A stretch of DNA of 64,000 nt, taken from positions 310,001-374,000 of the forward strand of contig NZ_AVPK01000001.1 in the NCBI RefSeq assembly GCF_000768685.1, read 5' to 3'. Each line of letters starts with the position of its first letter. Positions within the stretch are counted from its first letter, which is position 1. The position numbers and the translations under genes were made by a program. Shown one piece after another: positions 47,564 to 56,198 of the stretch. Under the pieces are notes generated by a model. It did no database searches. It saw only the letters and a list, made by a program, of their open reading frames with translations, and was not told the DNA's origin. This DNA comes from Knoellia subterranea KCTC 19937. Lineage in GTDB: Bacteria; Actinomycetota; Actinomycetes; Actinomycetales; Dermatophilaceae.

Positions 47564-48100
47564 TCAGCCAGCCACTGCGCCGGCGGCCATGAACGCCGCC
47601 CACACACGGCTCCGAGGATGTTCAGAGGGACGGCCACCAGCCAGGCCCACTGGCCTGTCTGGAACGCACCCACCGTGAAGGAAGAGCCGATGATGACGGC
47701 GAAGATCACCAGAAACACCTGTCTGATGGCGATCTGATCTCGAGGATGTTGGCGGCCACAGCGTGGGTCTCCTGGACGCGGATCAGAACGAAAGCAGGCA
47801 GCCGACGATGCCGCCCACCATGAGCGCTGCCGGCAGCAACATGGGCTTGGTCGGCGTCAGGTCGACGTGGGTCCCCGGAGCCGACCGGAAGTGCCTGCCG
47901 AGCATGACGACCCAGGCGCCGAGCCACCCGACTGCGGCCACGGCAGCCCAGGCAACCATGGCCCATTTCTGTGGCCGGGTCATGAAGCCCATGGTGCCGA
48001 ACATCAGCGGGCCGAACCAGAAGCCGCACATACCGACGACAAAACGGAACCCGAAGATGTTGTCGTTCCAGGCGCTACGCCAGAAGTCACGGATCCTCAC
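47564..48100 (-). pseudogene. Decayed small membrane protein gene, three frameshifts
   Basis: The intact-looking start is a 105-residue frame (48100-47783) with several membrane helices (FRFVVGMCGFWFGPLMFGTM, WAMVAWAAVAAVGWLGAWVV, LPAALMVGGIVGCLL). Coding continues in other frames: FVLIRVQETHAVAANILEI, then VFLVIFAVIIGSSFTVGAF and WAWLVAVPLNILGAV, then AAFMAAGAVAG and a stop at 47564. Shifts lie near 47790, at a GATCT duplication (47731-47740) and at a CA repeat (47601-47607). The original protein would be about 175 residues with five or six helices. It follows the SF2 helicase by 27 bases. Confidence 0.6.
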
Positions 48101-48127
48101 CTCGCCCCCCCCCTCCCTGACCGGCGC

Positions 48128-49888
48128 TCAGCGGCGGCCGACGAACCAGTTGCGGACCTTCTCGATGCGCGCCGTCACCTGCTCGGAGGAGGCCGCCGCG
48201 AGTTCCGGTCCGCCACAGGCCCGCCGGAGTTCCATGTGCACGTTCGCGTGCGGCGCCCCGGTCTTCTTGGCATACGCCGCGACGAGCTTGTTGAGCTCCT
48301 TGCGCTGGGCGGCGAGGGCACGGTGCGCGGACACCGGAGCATCGGCTTCGCGCGAGCGGCGCCCCGTCGCCTTGGACTGCTTCGCCTGACGCTCGTGGAG
48401 CAGCGCCGACACTTGCTCGGGCTCGAGCAGCCCGGGCAGACCGAGGTAGTCCTGCTCCTCCGCGGAGCCCACGTCGGCATGCAACCCGAACTGCTGTGCG
48501 TCGAAGAGGACGTGGTCGAAGTGGGCATCGGACTCGAGCGCCTCGAACGACTCCTCCTCCAGCCCCACCGTCTTCTCGGTGCGGTTCGCCGCCGCGATCA
48601 TGCCTTCCTCCTCGGCCCACATCGAGGCCTCGGATTCCGGGTCGGTCTTGCGGTTGAGGGCGTGGTCGCGTTCGACCTCCATCGTGGCCGCGTGCTCGAG
48701 GATGACCGGCACCGACGGGAGGAAGACCGACGCCGTCTCACCACGCTTCCTGGCACGCACGAAGCGCCCGACCGCCTGCGCGAAGAACAGCGGCGTCGAC
48801 GTCGACGTCGCATACACACCGACACACAGTCGCGGAACGTCGACACCCTCGGACACCATGCGCACCGCGACCATCCACCGCGAGTCGCCCGCCGCGAACT
48901 CCTCGATCCGGGCGCTCGACCCGGCGTCATCCGACAGGATGACCGCCGGCTTCTCACCCGTCAACGACTCCAGGATGCGCGCATACGCCCTCGCCACGGT
49001 CTTGTTCGTCGCGATCACGAGCGCGCCGGCATCGGGCACGTGTCGCCGCACCTCGGTGAGGCGCTTGTCGGCGGCAGCCAACACGGACGGGATCCACTCC
49101 CCCTTGGGGTCGAGTGCGGTCCGCCAGGCCTGGGCCATCTGGTCCTTGGTGAGCGGCTCCCCCAGTCGCGCAGCGATCTCGTCGCCGGCCTTGGTGCGCC
49201 ACCTCATCGCGCCGCCATAGGCGAGGAAGAGCACTGGTCGGACGACAGCGTCACGCAACGCGGCGGCATACCCGTAGGTGTAGTCCGCAGCGGACCGCAG
49301 GACGCCGGCCTCGTCGAGCTCGTAGCGCACGAAGGGAATCGGATTCGTGTCCGACCGGAAGGGCGTCCCCGTGAGGGACAGTCGCCGCGTCGCGGCGGAA
49401 AAGGCTTCGCGTATGCCGTCCCCCCAGCTGCGTGCGTCGCCGCCGTGGTGGATCTCGTCGAGGATCACGAGGGTCGGGGTGTCCTCCGTGCGGCGGCGGT
49501 GCAGGTCCGGGCGGGAGGCGACCTGCGCATAGGTCAGCGCCACCCCGTCGTACTCGTCGGAGTGCACCGCCGAGGAGTTGGAGAACTTCGGGTCGAGCTG
49601 GATGCCCACGCGCGCTGCGGCTTCGGACCACTGGACCTTGAGGTGCTCGGTCGGGGCGATGACCGTGATGGCCCGGACCTCACCGCGCTGGAGCAGTTCG
49701 GCGGCGATGCGCAGGGCGAACGTCGTCTTGCCGGCACCGGGCGTCGCGACGGCGAGGAAGTCCTTCGCGTCGGACTCGAGATAGGCGGTGAGCGCCTCCT
49801 GTTGCCAAGCGCGGAGCTTGGCTGCGGTACCCCACGCGGCCCGCTCCGGGAAGGCGGGACTGAGGTGGGAAGCGGCTGAGGTACTCAT
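48128..49888 (-). CDS. DEAD/DEAH-box (SF2) helicase
   Basis: A 586-residue helicase. Motif I is VATPGAGKTTFALRIA, motif Ia VIAPTEHLKVQW, motif II LVILDEIHHGGDARSWG, motif III LSLTGTPFRSD, motif V VSEGVDVPRL and motif VI FFAQAVGRFVRARK. The N-terminal LRAWQQEALTAYL is the Q-region of restriction-helicase-like proteins. A C-terminal helical region (residues about 430-586) is of unknown role. This protein is widespread in Actinobacteria as a single gene; nucleic-acid substrate unknown. Confidence 0.9.
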   Translation of the reverse strand: MSTSAASHLSPAFPERAAWGTAAKLRAWQQEALTAYLESDAKDFLAVATPGAGKTTFALRIAAELLQRGEVRAITVIAPTEHLKVQWSEAAARVGIQLDPKFSNSSAVHSDEYDGVALTYAQVASRPDLHRRRTEDTPTLVILDEIHHGGDARSWGDGIREAFSAATRRLSLTGTPFRSDTNPIPFVRYELDEAGVLRSAADYTYGYAAALRDAVVRPVLFLAYGGAMRWRTKAGDEIAARLGEPLTKDQMAQAWRTALDPKGEWIPSVLAAADKRLTEVRRHVPDAGALVIATNKTVARAYARILESLTGEKPAVILSDDAGSSARIEEFAAGDSRWMVAVRMVSEGVDVPRLCVGVYATSTSTPLFFAQAVGRFVRARKRGETASVFLPSVPVILEHAATMEVERDHALNRKTDPESEASMWAEEEGMIAAANRTEKTVGLEEESFEALESDAHFDHVLFDAQQFGLHADVGSAEEQDYLGLPGLLEPEQVSALLHERQAKQSKATGRRSREADAPVSAHRALAAQRKELNKLVAAYAKKTGAPHANVHMELRRACGGPELAAASSEQVTARIEKVRNWFVGRR

Positions 49889-49926
49889 CGGCTCGCCAAG
49901 GTTAACGAGGTTCGCGAGACGACATG

Positions 49927-49959
49927 CCGAGGCCCCCGCCTGCTGGACGGGGGCCTCGG
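49927..49959 (-). terminator. Hairpin after the M43 protease gene
   Basis: Perfect 12-base stem CCGAGGCCCCCG/CGGGGGCCTCGG with a nine-base loop, about 70 bases downstream of the protease stop (minus strand) and about 40 bases upstream of the helicase start. Confidence 0.75.
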
Positions 49960-50031
49960 TGTATGCATCGACGCAACGGCGCCGAATCAGCGCGCATCAG
50001 CCTTCAGGGAGCGGCTGGCGCGAGCGCTGGA

Positions 50032-51000
50032 TCAGCCGCGGTAGGCGACCCAGGCGCTCTGCATGCGGGCGGTCTGACCGCTCGTGAAGTGGTCCATGCA
50101 CTGGTCGTTCGAGTAGTCCATGAAGTTCTTGATCGGGTCGAGACCGGGCAGGGTGCACGTGTCGCGACCGGTCGGGCAACCCGACGCCGGGCTGGACTCG
50201 GCGGGCGTGTCGGTGACGTAGTCACCGGCCGTGTCCGAGCAGCCGCCCTGGAACGTGTGGTACAGGTTCAGCCAGTGGCCGACCTCGTGCGTCGCGGTGT
50301 CACCGAGGTTGTACGGCGAGGCGGTGCCGCCGGGGAGGCTCTCGTCGAGGATGACGACGCCGTCCATCGAGTCGACGCGCTTCTTGGGGAAGGTCGCCCA
50401 GCCGAGGAGGCCACCACCGAGGTCGGCGGTGTAGATGTTGAGGTCGCCGTTGTCGCCCTGACGGAGCGACGACTTCATTTTGCGCTCGGCCGTCGTGCCG
50501 TAGTCGAGGCCGTTGTACCAGGACGCGTTGTTGGTCGTCGTCGTGCCCTTGAGCGCGAACGAGAAGCCGGTGCCGGAGTAGGCGCTGTTGAGGACGCTGA
50601 TCTGACTGTTGATCTCGCTGGCGCTGAGCGCACCCTTGCTGCCGTCGGTGATCGTGTGCCAGTAGACGTCGATCGTCGTGGGGGTGAACGCGCCACCACC
50701 GCCCGGCTTCTTGGCCTCGCCGGAGGCGCTGCGCGAAAGGCCCTTGGCCGCAAGGGTTTTCGCGAGGTCGGCCTCCATGGCCTTGGCCTGCGCCGGCGAG
50801 ACGTCGTGCGGGTCCTTGGCCTGGCCACCACGACCGGCGACGAGCGCGTCGGAGTGGGTATCGGTCGCGCACTCGGCGGCGACACCCCGCTCTCCTGCGG
50901 TCTGGATGGCGGACGCGCTCGAGGCTCCGAACCCGAGGCTGGCCGCGGAGAGGACGGATGCGGCAACGAGTGCGGCAGTGCGCACGGGGCGAACAGACAT
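50032..51000 (-). CDS. Secreted zinc metalloprotease, M43/pappalysin-like
   Basis: A 322-residue preproenzyme. A signal peptide (RTAALVAASVLSAASLGFG, cleavage near SSASA) and a propeptide precede the catalytic domain. The metzincin zinc motif is ATHEVGHWLNLYH (HExxHxxxxxH), and the Met-turn is in PIKNFMDYSNDQCM. Paired cysteines flank the zinc site (GGCSDTAGDYV, SGCPTGRDTC). Start at 51000 has an excellent AAAGGA; a frame from 51021 is possible but less likely. Likely extracellular protein degradation. Confidence 0.92.
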   Translation of the reverse strand: MSVRPVRTAALVAASVLSAASLGFGASSASAIQTAGERGVAAECATDTHSDALVAGRGGQAKDPHDVSPAQAKAMEADLAKTLAAKGLSRSASGEAKKPGGGGAFTPTTIDVYWHTITDGSKGALSASEINSQISVLNSAYSGTGFSFALKGTTTTNNASWYNGLDYGTTAERKMKSSLRQGDNGDLNIYTADLGGGLLGWATFPKKRVDSMDGVVILDESLPGGTASPYNLGDTATHEVGHWLNLYHTFQGGCSDTAGDYVTDTPAESSPASGCPTGRDTCTLPGLDPIKNFMDYSNDQCMDHFTSGQTARMQSAWVAYRG

Positions 51001-51168
51001 GTGTGTCCTTTCGGTTTGCACAAACCTCTGTGAGGTCTGGGTGCCCCGAACCTAGTGACGGCCGCGGATCGGCCGAAACCAGCATTTCCCCATGGTTCGG
51101 TCAAGGTTTGGCAAAGAGGCCCGGTCCCGACCATCCGGTATGCCGTCCGCTCGCCTCCCGCGACCACC

Positions 51169-51933
51169 TCACCGTGGCAGCCCCACCAATTCGGCGGAGT
51201 CGTCCCACAGTTGCTTCGCGACGTCCGGCCGCTGGGCCAGGGCAGAGGGCTGGGTCCAACTCAGCCGTCCTCGTCGCAGGGCCGCGTAGGCATGCCCGGG
51301 CCCAACCTCTCGCACACCCGATCCCGGCGGTGCCACTCCTGGGAAACCGACCTCCTCGGTGGCGAGGCCGGCCAGTGCCCGACCCGCCGCAGGAACGGTG
51401 TTCATGTGCGGGTTGAAGGCTCGGACCGGCGAGCCGAGGCGCGTGCCCATGGCGGCCCAGGCGAAGCGCATCGGCAGGGCCAGGTCGCGGGCCAGACCCG
51501 TGCCGAAGACCTGTCCCGGGTCGAAGGCGACGAGGCGGATCCGTCGGGACTGCACCTCGGGCAGGGTCTGCGCGTGGCGAGCCGTGAGGACGACGCGTGC
51601 CCCGTCGGCGAGGACGGGAAGGAGCAGGCGCAACAGCAGGTAGTGCGCGAGGTGGTTCACCGCGAACGTCGTCTCGATGCCGTCCGGCGTCCGGTCCCGG
51701 TCGTGTGCTCTGACGAGTCCCGCATTGAGCAGGACGGTGCCGATCGGCTCATCCTCGCTGCGTTCGGCCACCCCACGGGCGAACGCGCGCACCGACGCGA
51801 GATCGGTCAGATCAAGTTCGGCCCGCCCCGACTCGGCGCGCGAGCCGACGATGACTGTGGCACCGGAGTCCCGAAGTCGTTGTGCCGCAACCGATCCGAA
51901 CCCCGAGCTTCCGCCCGTCATGACGACCGTCAT
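51169..51933 (-). CDS. SDR-like protein lacking the catalytic Tyr-x-x-x-Lys segment
   Basis: A 254-residue Rossmann protein. The cofactor loop VVMTGGSSGFGSVAAQRL, a DLTDLASV strand and TVLLNAGLV are normal. FAVNHLAHYLLLRLLLPVL and ARVVLTARH are followed almost at once by IRLVAFDPGQVFGTGLARDL. In SDRs about 30-40 residues carrying the active-site Y-x-x-x-K lie between these; here they are missing without loss of frame. It is probably inactive as a dehydrogenase. It sits at the left edge of the island. Confidence 0.75.
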   Translation of the reverse strand: MTVVMTGGSSGFGSVAAQRLRDSGATVIVGSRAESGRAELDLTDLASVRAFARGVAERSEDEPIGTVLLNAGLVRAHDRDRTPDGIETTFAVNHLAHYLLLRLLLPVLADGARVVLTARHAQTLPEVQSRRIRLVAFDPGQVFGTGLARDLALPMRFAWAAMGTRLGSPVRAFNPHMNTVPAAGRALAGLATEEVGFPGVAPPGSGVREVGPGHAYAALRRGRLSWTQPSALAQRPDVAKQLWDDSAELVGLPR

Positions 51934-51975
51934 CGCGATCCACTCCCCCGCTGTGGTGCTCTCCACAGCGATGCA

Positions 51976-52179
51976 TTGCCCGAGCCCGAGGCCGCTCGGA
52001 TCGTGCAGACGTACCGCTCGATCCTCACCGCGAGCGAACCAATGGCCGTCCTCGCCGCCCAGCGGCACCTCGCTGAGCGCCTGTTCCTGCCGAAGGGCTG
52101 GACGAACGCGGCCCTCGCTCTCATGGCATCCCATCCACGGAAGGACGGACACAGTGCCGCGCATCCCCAATCGAAGTGA
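51976..52179 (+). CDS. Possible gene fragment with coding-like codon use
   Basis: A 67-codon frame with high third-position G+C: EPEAARIVQTYRSILTASEP, then VLAAQRHLAERLFLPKGWT and ALALMASHPRKDG. Only a TTG start without ribosome site is available, and no family is recognised. It is probably the surviving C-terminus of a lost gene. It overlaps the start of the terminase gene. Confidence 0.35.
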   Translation: MPEPEAARIVQTYRSILTASEPMAVLAAQRHLAERLFLPKGWTNAALALMASHPRKDGHSAAHPQSK

Positions 52180-52582
52180 CAACCTCGCTCGACCCCGAGC
52201 AAGGAAGGGGCATGAACACGACAAGCCAATCACCAAGGTGAGCACCGGCAGCGTTGTCGTACCAGACCCCAATCCCGACTGGGGCGCAATGGCGACGATG
52301 TTGTGGAGCTCCGCCACCGACAGCGGCGTGAGCACCTTCTACGGCTCGACGGACTGGGCCACGCTCTACCTCCTCTGCGACACCGTGCAGCACTGGACCG
52401 AGCAGGGAGGACGACGCTCCCCCGAGCTGCTGCGCGTCGTCATGCAAGGGCTCGGATCGCTCCTATTCACCGAGGGCGACCGGCGCAGGCTCCGTGTCGA
52501 GCTGGAGCAACCAGACGCTGAACCGGAGTGGCAGGCCGAGCTTCACCTACTGGTGTCGGACATGTCCACCGCGACCCCGTAG
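52154..52582 (+). CDS. Phage terminase small subunit (actinophage type), probable remnant
   Basis: A 142-residue protein from GTG 52154. Family landmarks are PRIPNRSDNLARPRARKG at the N-terminus, PDPNPDWGAMATMLWSS, SGVSTFYGSTDWATLYLL and LLFTEGDRRRLRVELEQPD. This is the pattern of small terminase subunits in actinophages and actinobacterial prophages (DNA-packaging recognition). No large terminase, portal or capsid gene follows; a hairpin lies just downstream. It marks the left part of the island and is probably a prophage leftover. Confidence 0.75.
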   Translation: MPRIPNRSDNLARPRARKGHEHDKPITKVSTGSVVVPDPNPDWGAMATMLWSSATDSGVSTFYGSTDWATLYLLCDTVQHWTEQGGRRSPELLRVVMQGLGSLLFTEGDRRRLRVELEQPDAEPEWQAELHLLVSDMSTATP

Positions 52583-52596
52583 AACGATCACACAAG

Positions 52597-52637
52597 GCCC
52601 CAGACCGGCTTTTCCAAGCGAAGGGCTGGTCTGGGGC
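52597..52637 (+). terminator. Hairpin after the terminase small subunit gene
   Basis: Ten-base perfect stem GCCCCAGACC/GGTCTGGGGC with a 21-base loop that has a weak internal pairing. It begins 15 bases after the terminase stop. The rest of 52638-52808 shows no gene. Confidence 0.65.
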
Positions 52638-52808
52638 TCTTGTCGGCGTTCGGGCCTCAGAGCGCCATACGGAGCAACGTCTAGGGCGAGCTGGAGACCT
52701 GGGAAGGTGGCACGATCTCGGCTGCTATCACATGACGGTTGCCCTGAGGGCTCCAAGAGGTCATACCCCCAGGGCGCCAGCCCTGCTTACGTTCATAGGG
52801 CACGGGCG

Positions 52809-53747
52809 CTACGCGCCCCCTTGATAGATGACGATGGCCCCGAGCCCCTCGTCAGGGCTCGGGCCGCTCATCAGTCGTCGGTAACCAACATCATGGACGG
52901 CGGGGGGAAAAAGCGTGAAGTGGTTTGTAAGAGCGCCGTCGCCGAGCCAATCGAGGGCATTGCTGAGGCGGACTCTAATCACACCAGCCACCGCATGATC
53001 CAGGGAGTTGTTGATTGCGTCTGGTCTGGGGGAAAGCCGCCGACGCGCCAAAAGAACGCCGTGTTGAGCGTGCGGCCTTAGATAGATGGACGGGACACAA
53101 TAACGCAGGTCAATGAGGCGAGTCTCTTCTGAGATGTCGTAACCCGGCACGTTCGTGGACGCCAGCGTCCCTGTCTCTAGCATGTACACGTATGCGTACG
53201 GGACGTGTGACGTCCTGGCAGCCTCGGTCTCCCGCGACCTCTTGAGATGGTAGGCGTACCCATTCTTCGTGACTTGTTCGTGACAGGCGAACCATAGCGC
53301 CACCCAGATGTTGTCAACAGCGTCTATCCACCGCGTGGCTACGCCGTAATGCTGCAGCAGTGGTTCAACTGCTGCTCGGTAAGTACCCGAAGCAACACTT
53401 CCCCCATGGTCATTCACATCTAGACGCTCAGAACATTCGTGAGACTTTGAATACCAGTTTTGCCCGGAGTACCAGGGACACGAGCAGTTCCCCCCGCTCA
53501 GCTCCTCAACATAGGCATTCAACAATCGCGTGTGTTTGGCGATGACCTTCTGAGATCTGCCTCGGAAAAGGGATGGAGTCGCATGGGCGTAGAGCTTGGA
53601 TTGACCACGAAAGAACATGCGGCCCGGTCTGGACTCATAGCGAAGGTAGCCCGAAACCTGAGTGAGACTGTGGGGATCCTTTACGTCGTAGACCGTGAAG
53701 CCGTGAATGGAATGGGTATCGACACCCAAGAATGTTGCATTACCCAC
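52809..53747 (-). CDS. FRG-domain protein
   Basis: A 312-residue protein. The namesake motif FFRGQSKLYAHATPSLFRG is at residues 45-63, and the second conserved block EPLLQHYGVATRWIDAVDNI with LWFACHEQ follows near 127-155. These define the FRG domain family, a family of uncertain biochemistry found in many accessory and defence contexts. The rest includes VPYAYVYMLETG and RLIDLRYCVPSIYLRPHAQH (conserved in the family). Lower G+C codon use fits recent transfer. It is the last of three genes in tandem on this strand. Confidence 0.82.
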   Translation of the reverse strand: MGNATFLGVDTHSIHGFTVYDVKDPHSLTQVSGYLRYESRPGRMFFRGQSKLYAHATPSLFRGRSQKVIAKHTRLLNAYVEELSGGNCSCPWYSGQNWYSKSHECSERLDVNDHGGSVASGTYRAAVEPLLQHYGVATRWIDAVDNIWVALWFACHEQVTKNGYAYHLKRSRETEAARTSHVPYAYVYMLETGTLASTNVPGYDISEETRLIDLRYCVPSIYLRPHAQHGVLLARRRLSPRPDAINNSLDHAVAGVIRVRLSNALDWLGDGALTNHFTLFPPAVHDVGYRRLMSGPSPDEGLGAIVIYQGGA

Positions 53748-53865
53748 TAGTCATTCTCCGTATCCGCGAATTTTGGTGCGTCAAAACCGTCCATTCCGTG
53801 GAAAGCCTTTCGCTCTGAACGCCGTCCTGGTTCCGCTCAGTTTCCGAGTAGCGACATTCGCTTGT

Positions 53866-54366
53866 TCAATCTCGACGCAAGCGTGGACCTTCTCCTGAGG
53901 TGGGTGCTGGCTCACCCGCATCCTGCGTAGCACGGGAACTCGTCAAACGCGCCCGCCTTTTACGGTAGCGGGATCGATAGAGGCGCCACATATAAACAAT
54001 CCAGAGAACCGCGCTGAGCAGCATGAAAAGCGCGCCGACAAGTAGGAGTAGTTCTTGCAGGTAGCCCCCAACTTCAGCTTCCTCCAAGGCCATACTGACC
54101 AACATTGCGACATAGCCCACTAGCAGGATGATGAAGGCTACGACGGGTGGCGACAGTCCTGCGAGTCGCCGCAACTCCACATCGATGTGCCGCTGAACGA
54201 CCGGCTCCCATGCCTCTCGCTGGTCACCGTCCAATCGATCGCGTATGTCCAGGGCTTCCTTAGTCGCGACATGTCGGTTCTTTGAAGTCCAGGTGGCCGA
54301 GGCGGCAGTCACGGCCGCCGCCACAACCACAGCACCACCGCCTACGACGGCCCCCCAATCTGTCAT
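53866..54366 (-). CDS. Hypothetical membrane protein (three helices)
   Basis: A 166-residue protein of no recognised family. Predicted helices are AVVGGGAVVVAAAVTAASAT (about 5-25), PPVVAFIILLVGYVAMLVSM (about 73-93) and LLLLVGALFMLLSAVLWIVY (about 105-125). A charged loop between the first two (RDRLDGDQREAWEPVVQRH) and a basic C-terminal tail (RSRYRKRRARL) follow. It lies 118 bases upstream of the FRG gene and could be its membrane partner. Confidence 0.7.
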   Translation of the reverse strand: MTDWGAVVGGGAVVVAAAVTAASATWTSKNRHVATKEALDIRDRLDGDQREAWEPVVQRHIDVELRRLAGLSPPVVAFIILLVGYVAMLVSMALEEAEVGGYLQELLLLVGALFMLLSAVLWIVYMWRLYRSRYRKRRARLTSSRATQDAGEPAPTSGEGPRLRRD

Positions 54367-54426
54367 GGACGCATCCTCTCACCAACACTGCATGAAGGAT
54401 GGGTAGCGCGAAGAAGAGGAGGCCAG

Positions 54427-54564
54427 ATGCAAGTCACGGCGATCGACGGGCGCACACTTCCAGAGTGCGCCGCGACGCGAAAGCTGGCTTACTTCCCTGA
54501 CGTCCCAGACACGGCGTTGACGCCGATGGCCCGCACTGCAGGTTTTGCGGGGTCTACGTCTTAG
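54427..54564 (+). CDS. Small ORF (45 residues) with a strong ribosome-binding site
   Basis: A short frame opposite the trend of the island: ATG 54427, preceded by a perfect AGGAGG at 54417-54422 with a four-base spacer. The peptide begins MQVTAIDGRTLPECAATRK and ends AGFAGSTS; no membrane helix or known motif. It fills the gap between two minus-strand genes and its end is 11 bases from the next stop. The Shine-Dalgarno is the main support; expression is unproven. Confidence 0.4.
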   Translation: MQVTAIDGRTLPECAATRKLAYFPDVPDTALTPMARTAGFAGSTS

Positions 54565-54575
54565 CTCAGAGCCGA

Positions 54576-56000
54576 CTACCCACCATTCCCAGGCTGGGTG
54601 TATTGCGATTCAGCGGGAGGGCGAACTGACGCGAGCGTTTCAACTCGTTCCTCGCGGCCTGTCGCGAGCTCTGCGCCGTCCTGAGATGAGAGAGCCGTCG
54701 ATGTTAGCGAGGTCGGTTTGTCCTCTGGGACGCTAGGCAGTTCTCGAAGTCTGGGTGGGGCGGCGGTCCAGGCCTTCAAGTTCTGCATCACCTCGCTGTA
54801 GAAGCTGTTTACCGCGTCGGCAACCGAGTCGATAAAGGATCCGCGCCCACGACCGCGCTTCGTGCCGAGCGGCTCGGTGACCGCCACTCGGAACATTCGC
54901 AGTTCCTTCGAGGGGTCAGCAATGAGCAGCGAGGGGTTGTCGCGTACGTCTTTCAAAAGTTCGGCCGTCCCCGCGCCTCTAGCATGCATGGCAAACGCCT
55001 CGACGCGAAGCGTTTCTGGCGCAGCTCGTAGCTGGCGGATGATCCAGTTCACTCGCGTGGTGGGCCGGCCTTCCCGAGGTGCGTCTATGTCTACGTAGCA
55101 AGTCACCCGGCTCGCGTGAACGTCAGCCTTCACTATGAGCAGCCCTACAGTGTTGGGAATGCGTATGGCGCCTTCCATGACGCCCTGACTGGCAAGTTGA
55201 GCTACCAACGTCGTCGTGCGGAGCGTTGGGTCCGCAAGCTCCTTGCGGCTAAGAGCAGGTGTGACCTCTTCTCCAAGCCGGCGACCGAGCTGGAGGCTGC
55301 AATATCGCAGCAGCGCATCGAAACGCGCGGCGACTTCGGGTGCCGCTTTGTCGCTCGCGCGCAGAGTCCCGGCAGCTACCGCTTCACGCACGGTCACCCA
55401 TGAACCGCCCATGTCGTCGAACTCCAAGGCACCTGATCGTGGGTGCTCCAAGTACCTAATCAGTTCCCCAAGGATCCAGGCCTGCTCGGGGTCGGCGACC
55501 CCTCGGTGCTCCTTCTGAACCACCGCCAGAGCTAGTACCTGCGTCCATGAAAGATGATGCAGCGCCACCCTTCTGGTTTTGCGCTTGTCCACCTTCGTGG
55601 GGTGCTGGCCCGCCACTGCCGGAATCTGATTCGAGATTGTCAGAACTGCGTCGTACCCCTGCTCCCGCGCCACGTCGAGGTAGTTCTCTATTTGCTCGGC
55701 GTGTAGCTCGTTATTTCCCGTCTTGACCTCGACCAGCGCGGTCCAAGTCCGTGCCCCGCGCTGCACTCGGATAAGGCCGTCCGGGTAGACCCGCTTGTCA
55801 CCAAGCATGAACGGCACTTCGATGAACGTGCTTAGCGTCCCTCCATGAGCTCCCAGCGGCTGGCTGAGCGCACGGCCAAACTCTCGCACTGCCGACGCAA
55901 CCGCAAGAAGGGCCGACGTAGCTCTGCGCTCTTGCTCATCCGCACCACTGATGCCCGAAGTGGGAATCAGCCTTGCGACATGCCAGTTCTCTTCAGCCAT
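54576..56000 (-). CDS. PD-(D/E)XK-like conserved actinobacterial protein
   Basis: A 474-residue protein. Residues 55-100 carry a nuclease-like signature: TFIEVPFMLGDKRVYPDGLI (PD at 73-74), then TALVEVKTGNNELHAEQIEN (E91-V-K93), followed by ARE-QGYDAVLTISNQIPAV. This is the spacing of the PD-(D/E)XK active site. Later blocks (AWILGELIRYLEHPRSGALE, TTRVNWIIRQLRAAPETLRV) are conserved in actinobacterial homologues of unknown function. It may be a nuclease or an inactive fold; the catalytic residues seem intact. Codon use is closer to the host than that of its neighbours. Confidence 0.75.
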   Translation of the reverse strand: MAEENWHVARLIPTSGISGADEQERRATSALLAVASAVREFGRALSQPLGAHGGTLSTFIEVPFMLGDKRVYPDGLIRVQRGARTWTALVEVKTGNNELHAEQIENYLDVAREQGYDAVLTISNQIPAVAGQHPTKVDKRKTRRVALHHLSWTQVLALAVVQKEHRGVADPEQAWILGELIRYLEHPRSGALEFDDMGGSWVTVREAVAAGTLRASDKAAPEVAARFDALLRYCSLQLGRRLGEEVTPALSRKELADPTLRTTTLVAQLASQGVMEGAIRIPNTVGLLIVKADVHASRVTCYVDIDAPREGRPTTRVNWIIRQLRAAPETLRVEAFAMHARGAGTAELLKDVRDNPSLLIADPSKELRMFRVAVTEPLGTKRGRGRGSFIDSVADAVNSFYSEVMQNLKAWTAAPPRLRELPSVPEDKPTSLTSTALSSQDGAELATGREERVETLASVRPPAESQYTQPGNGG

Positions 56001-56198
56001 CGGGACACCCCTGCCTTTTAGATAGGAACCGTGCTGAACCCGAACCCTAGTGAGCCAGCCAGGGCCAACACACGATCGGCGCGCGGTCCGTCGGTCGCAG
56101 GTTAGGTTCGTCAGGGTTGCGCATGCTCGGGCTCCGCGCGCTTCACGTCGTCCGCGAAATGCCAGACACGCGGTTGCGCCTTACGCTTGAATCTCCCT

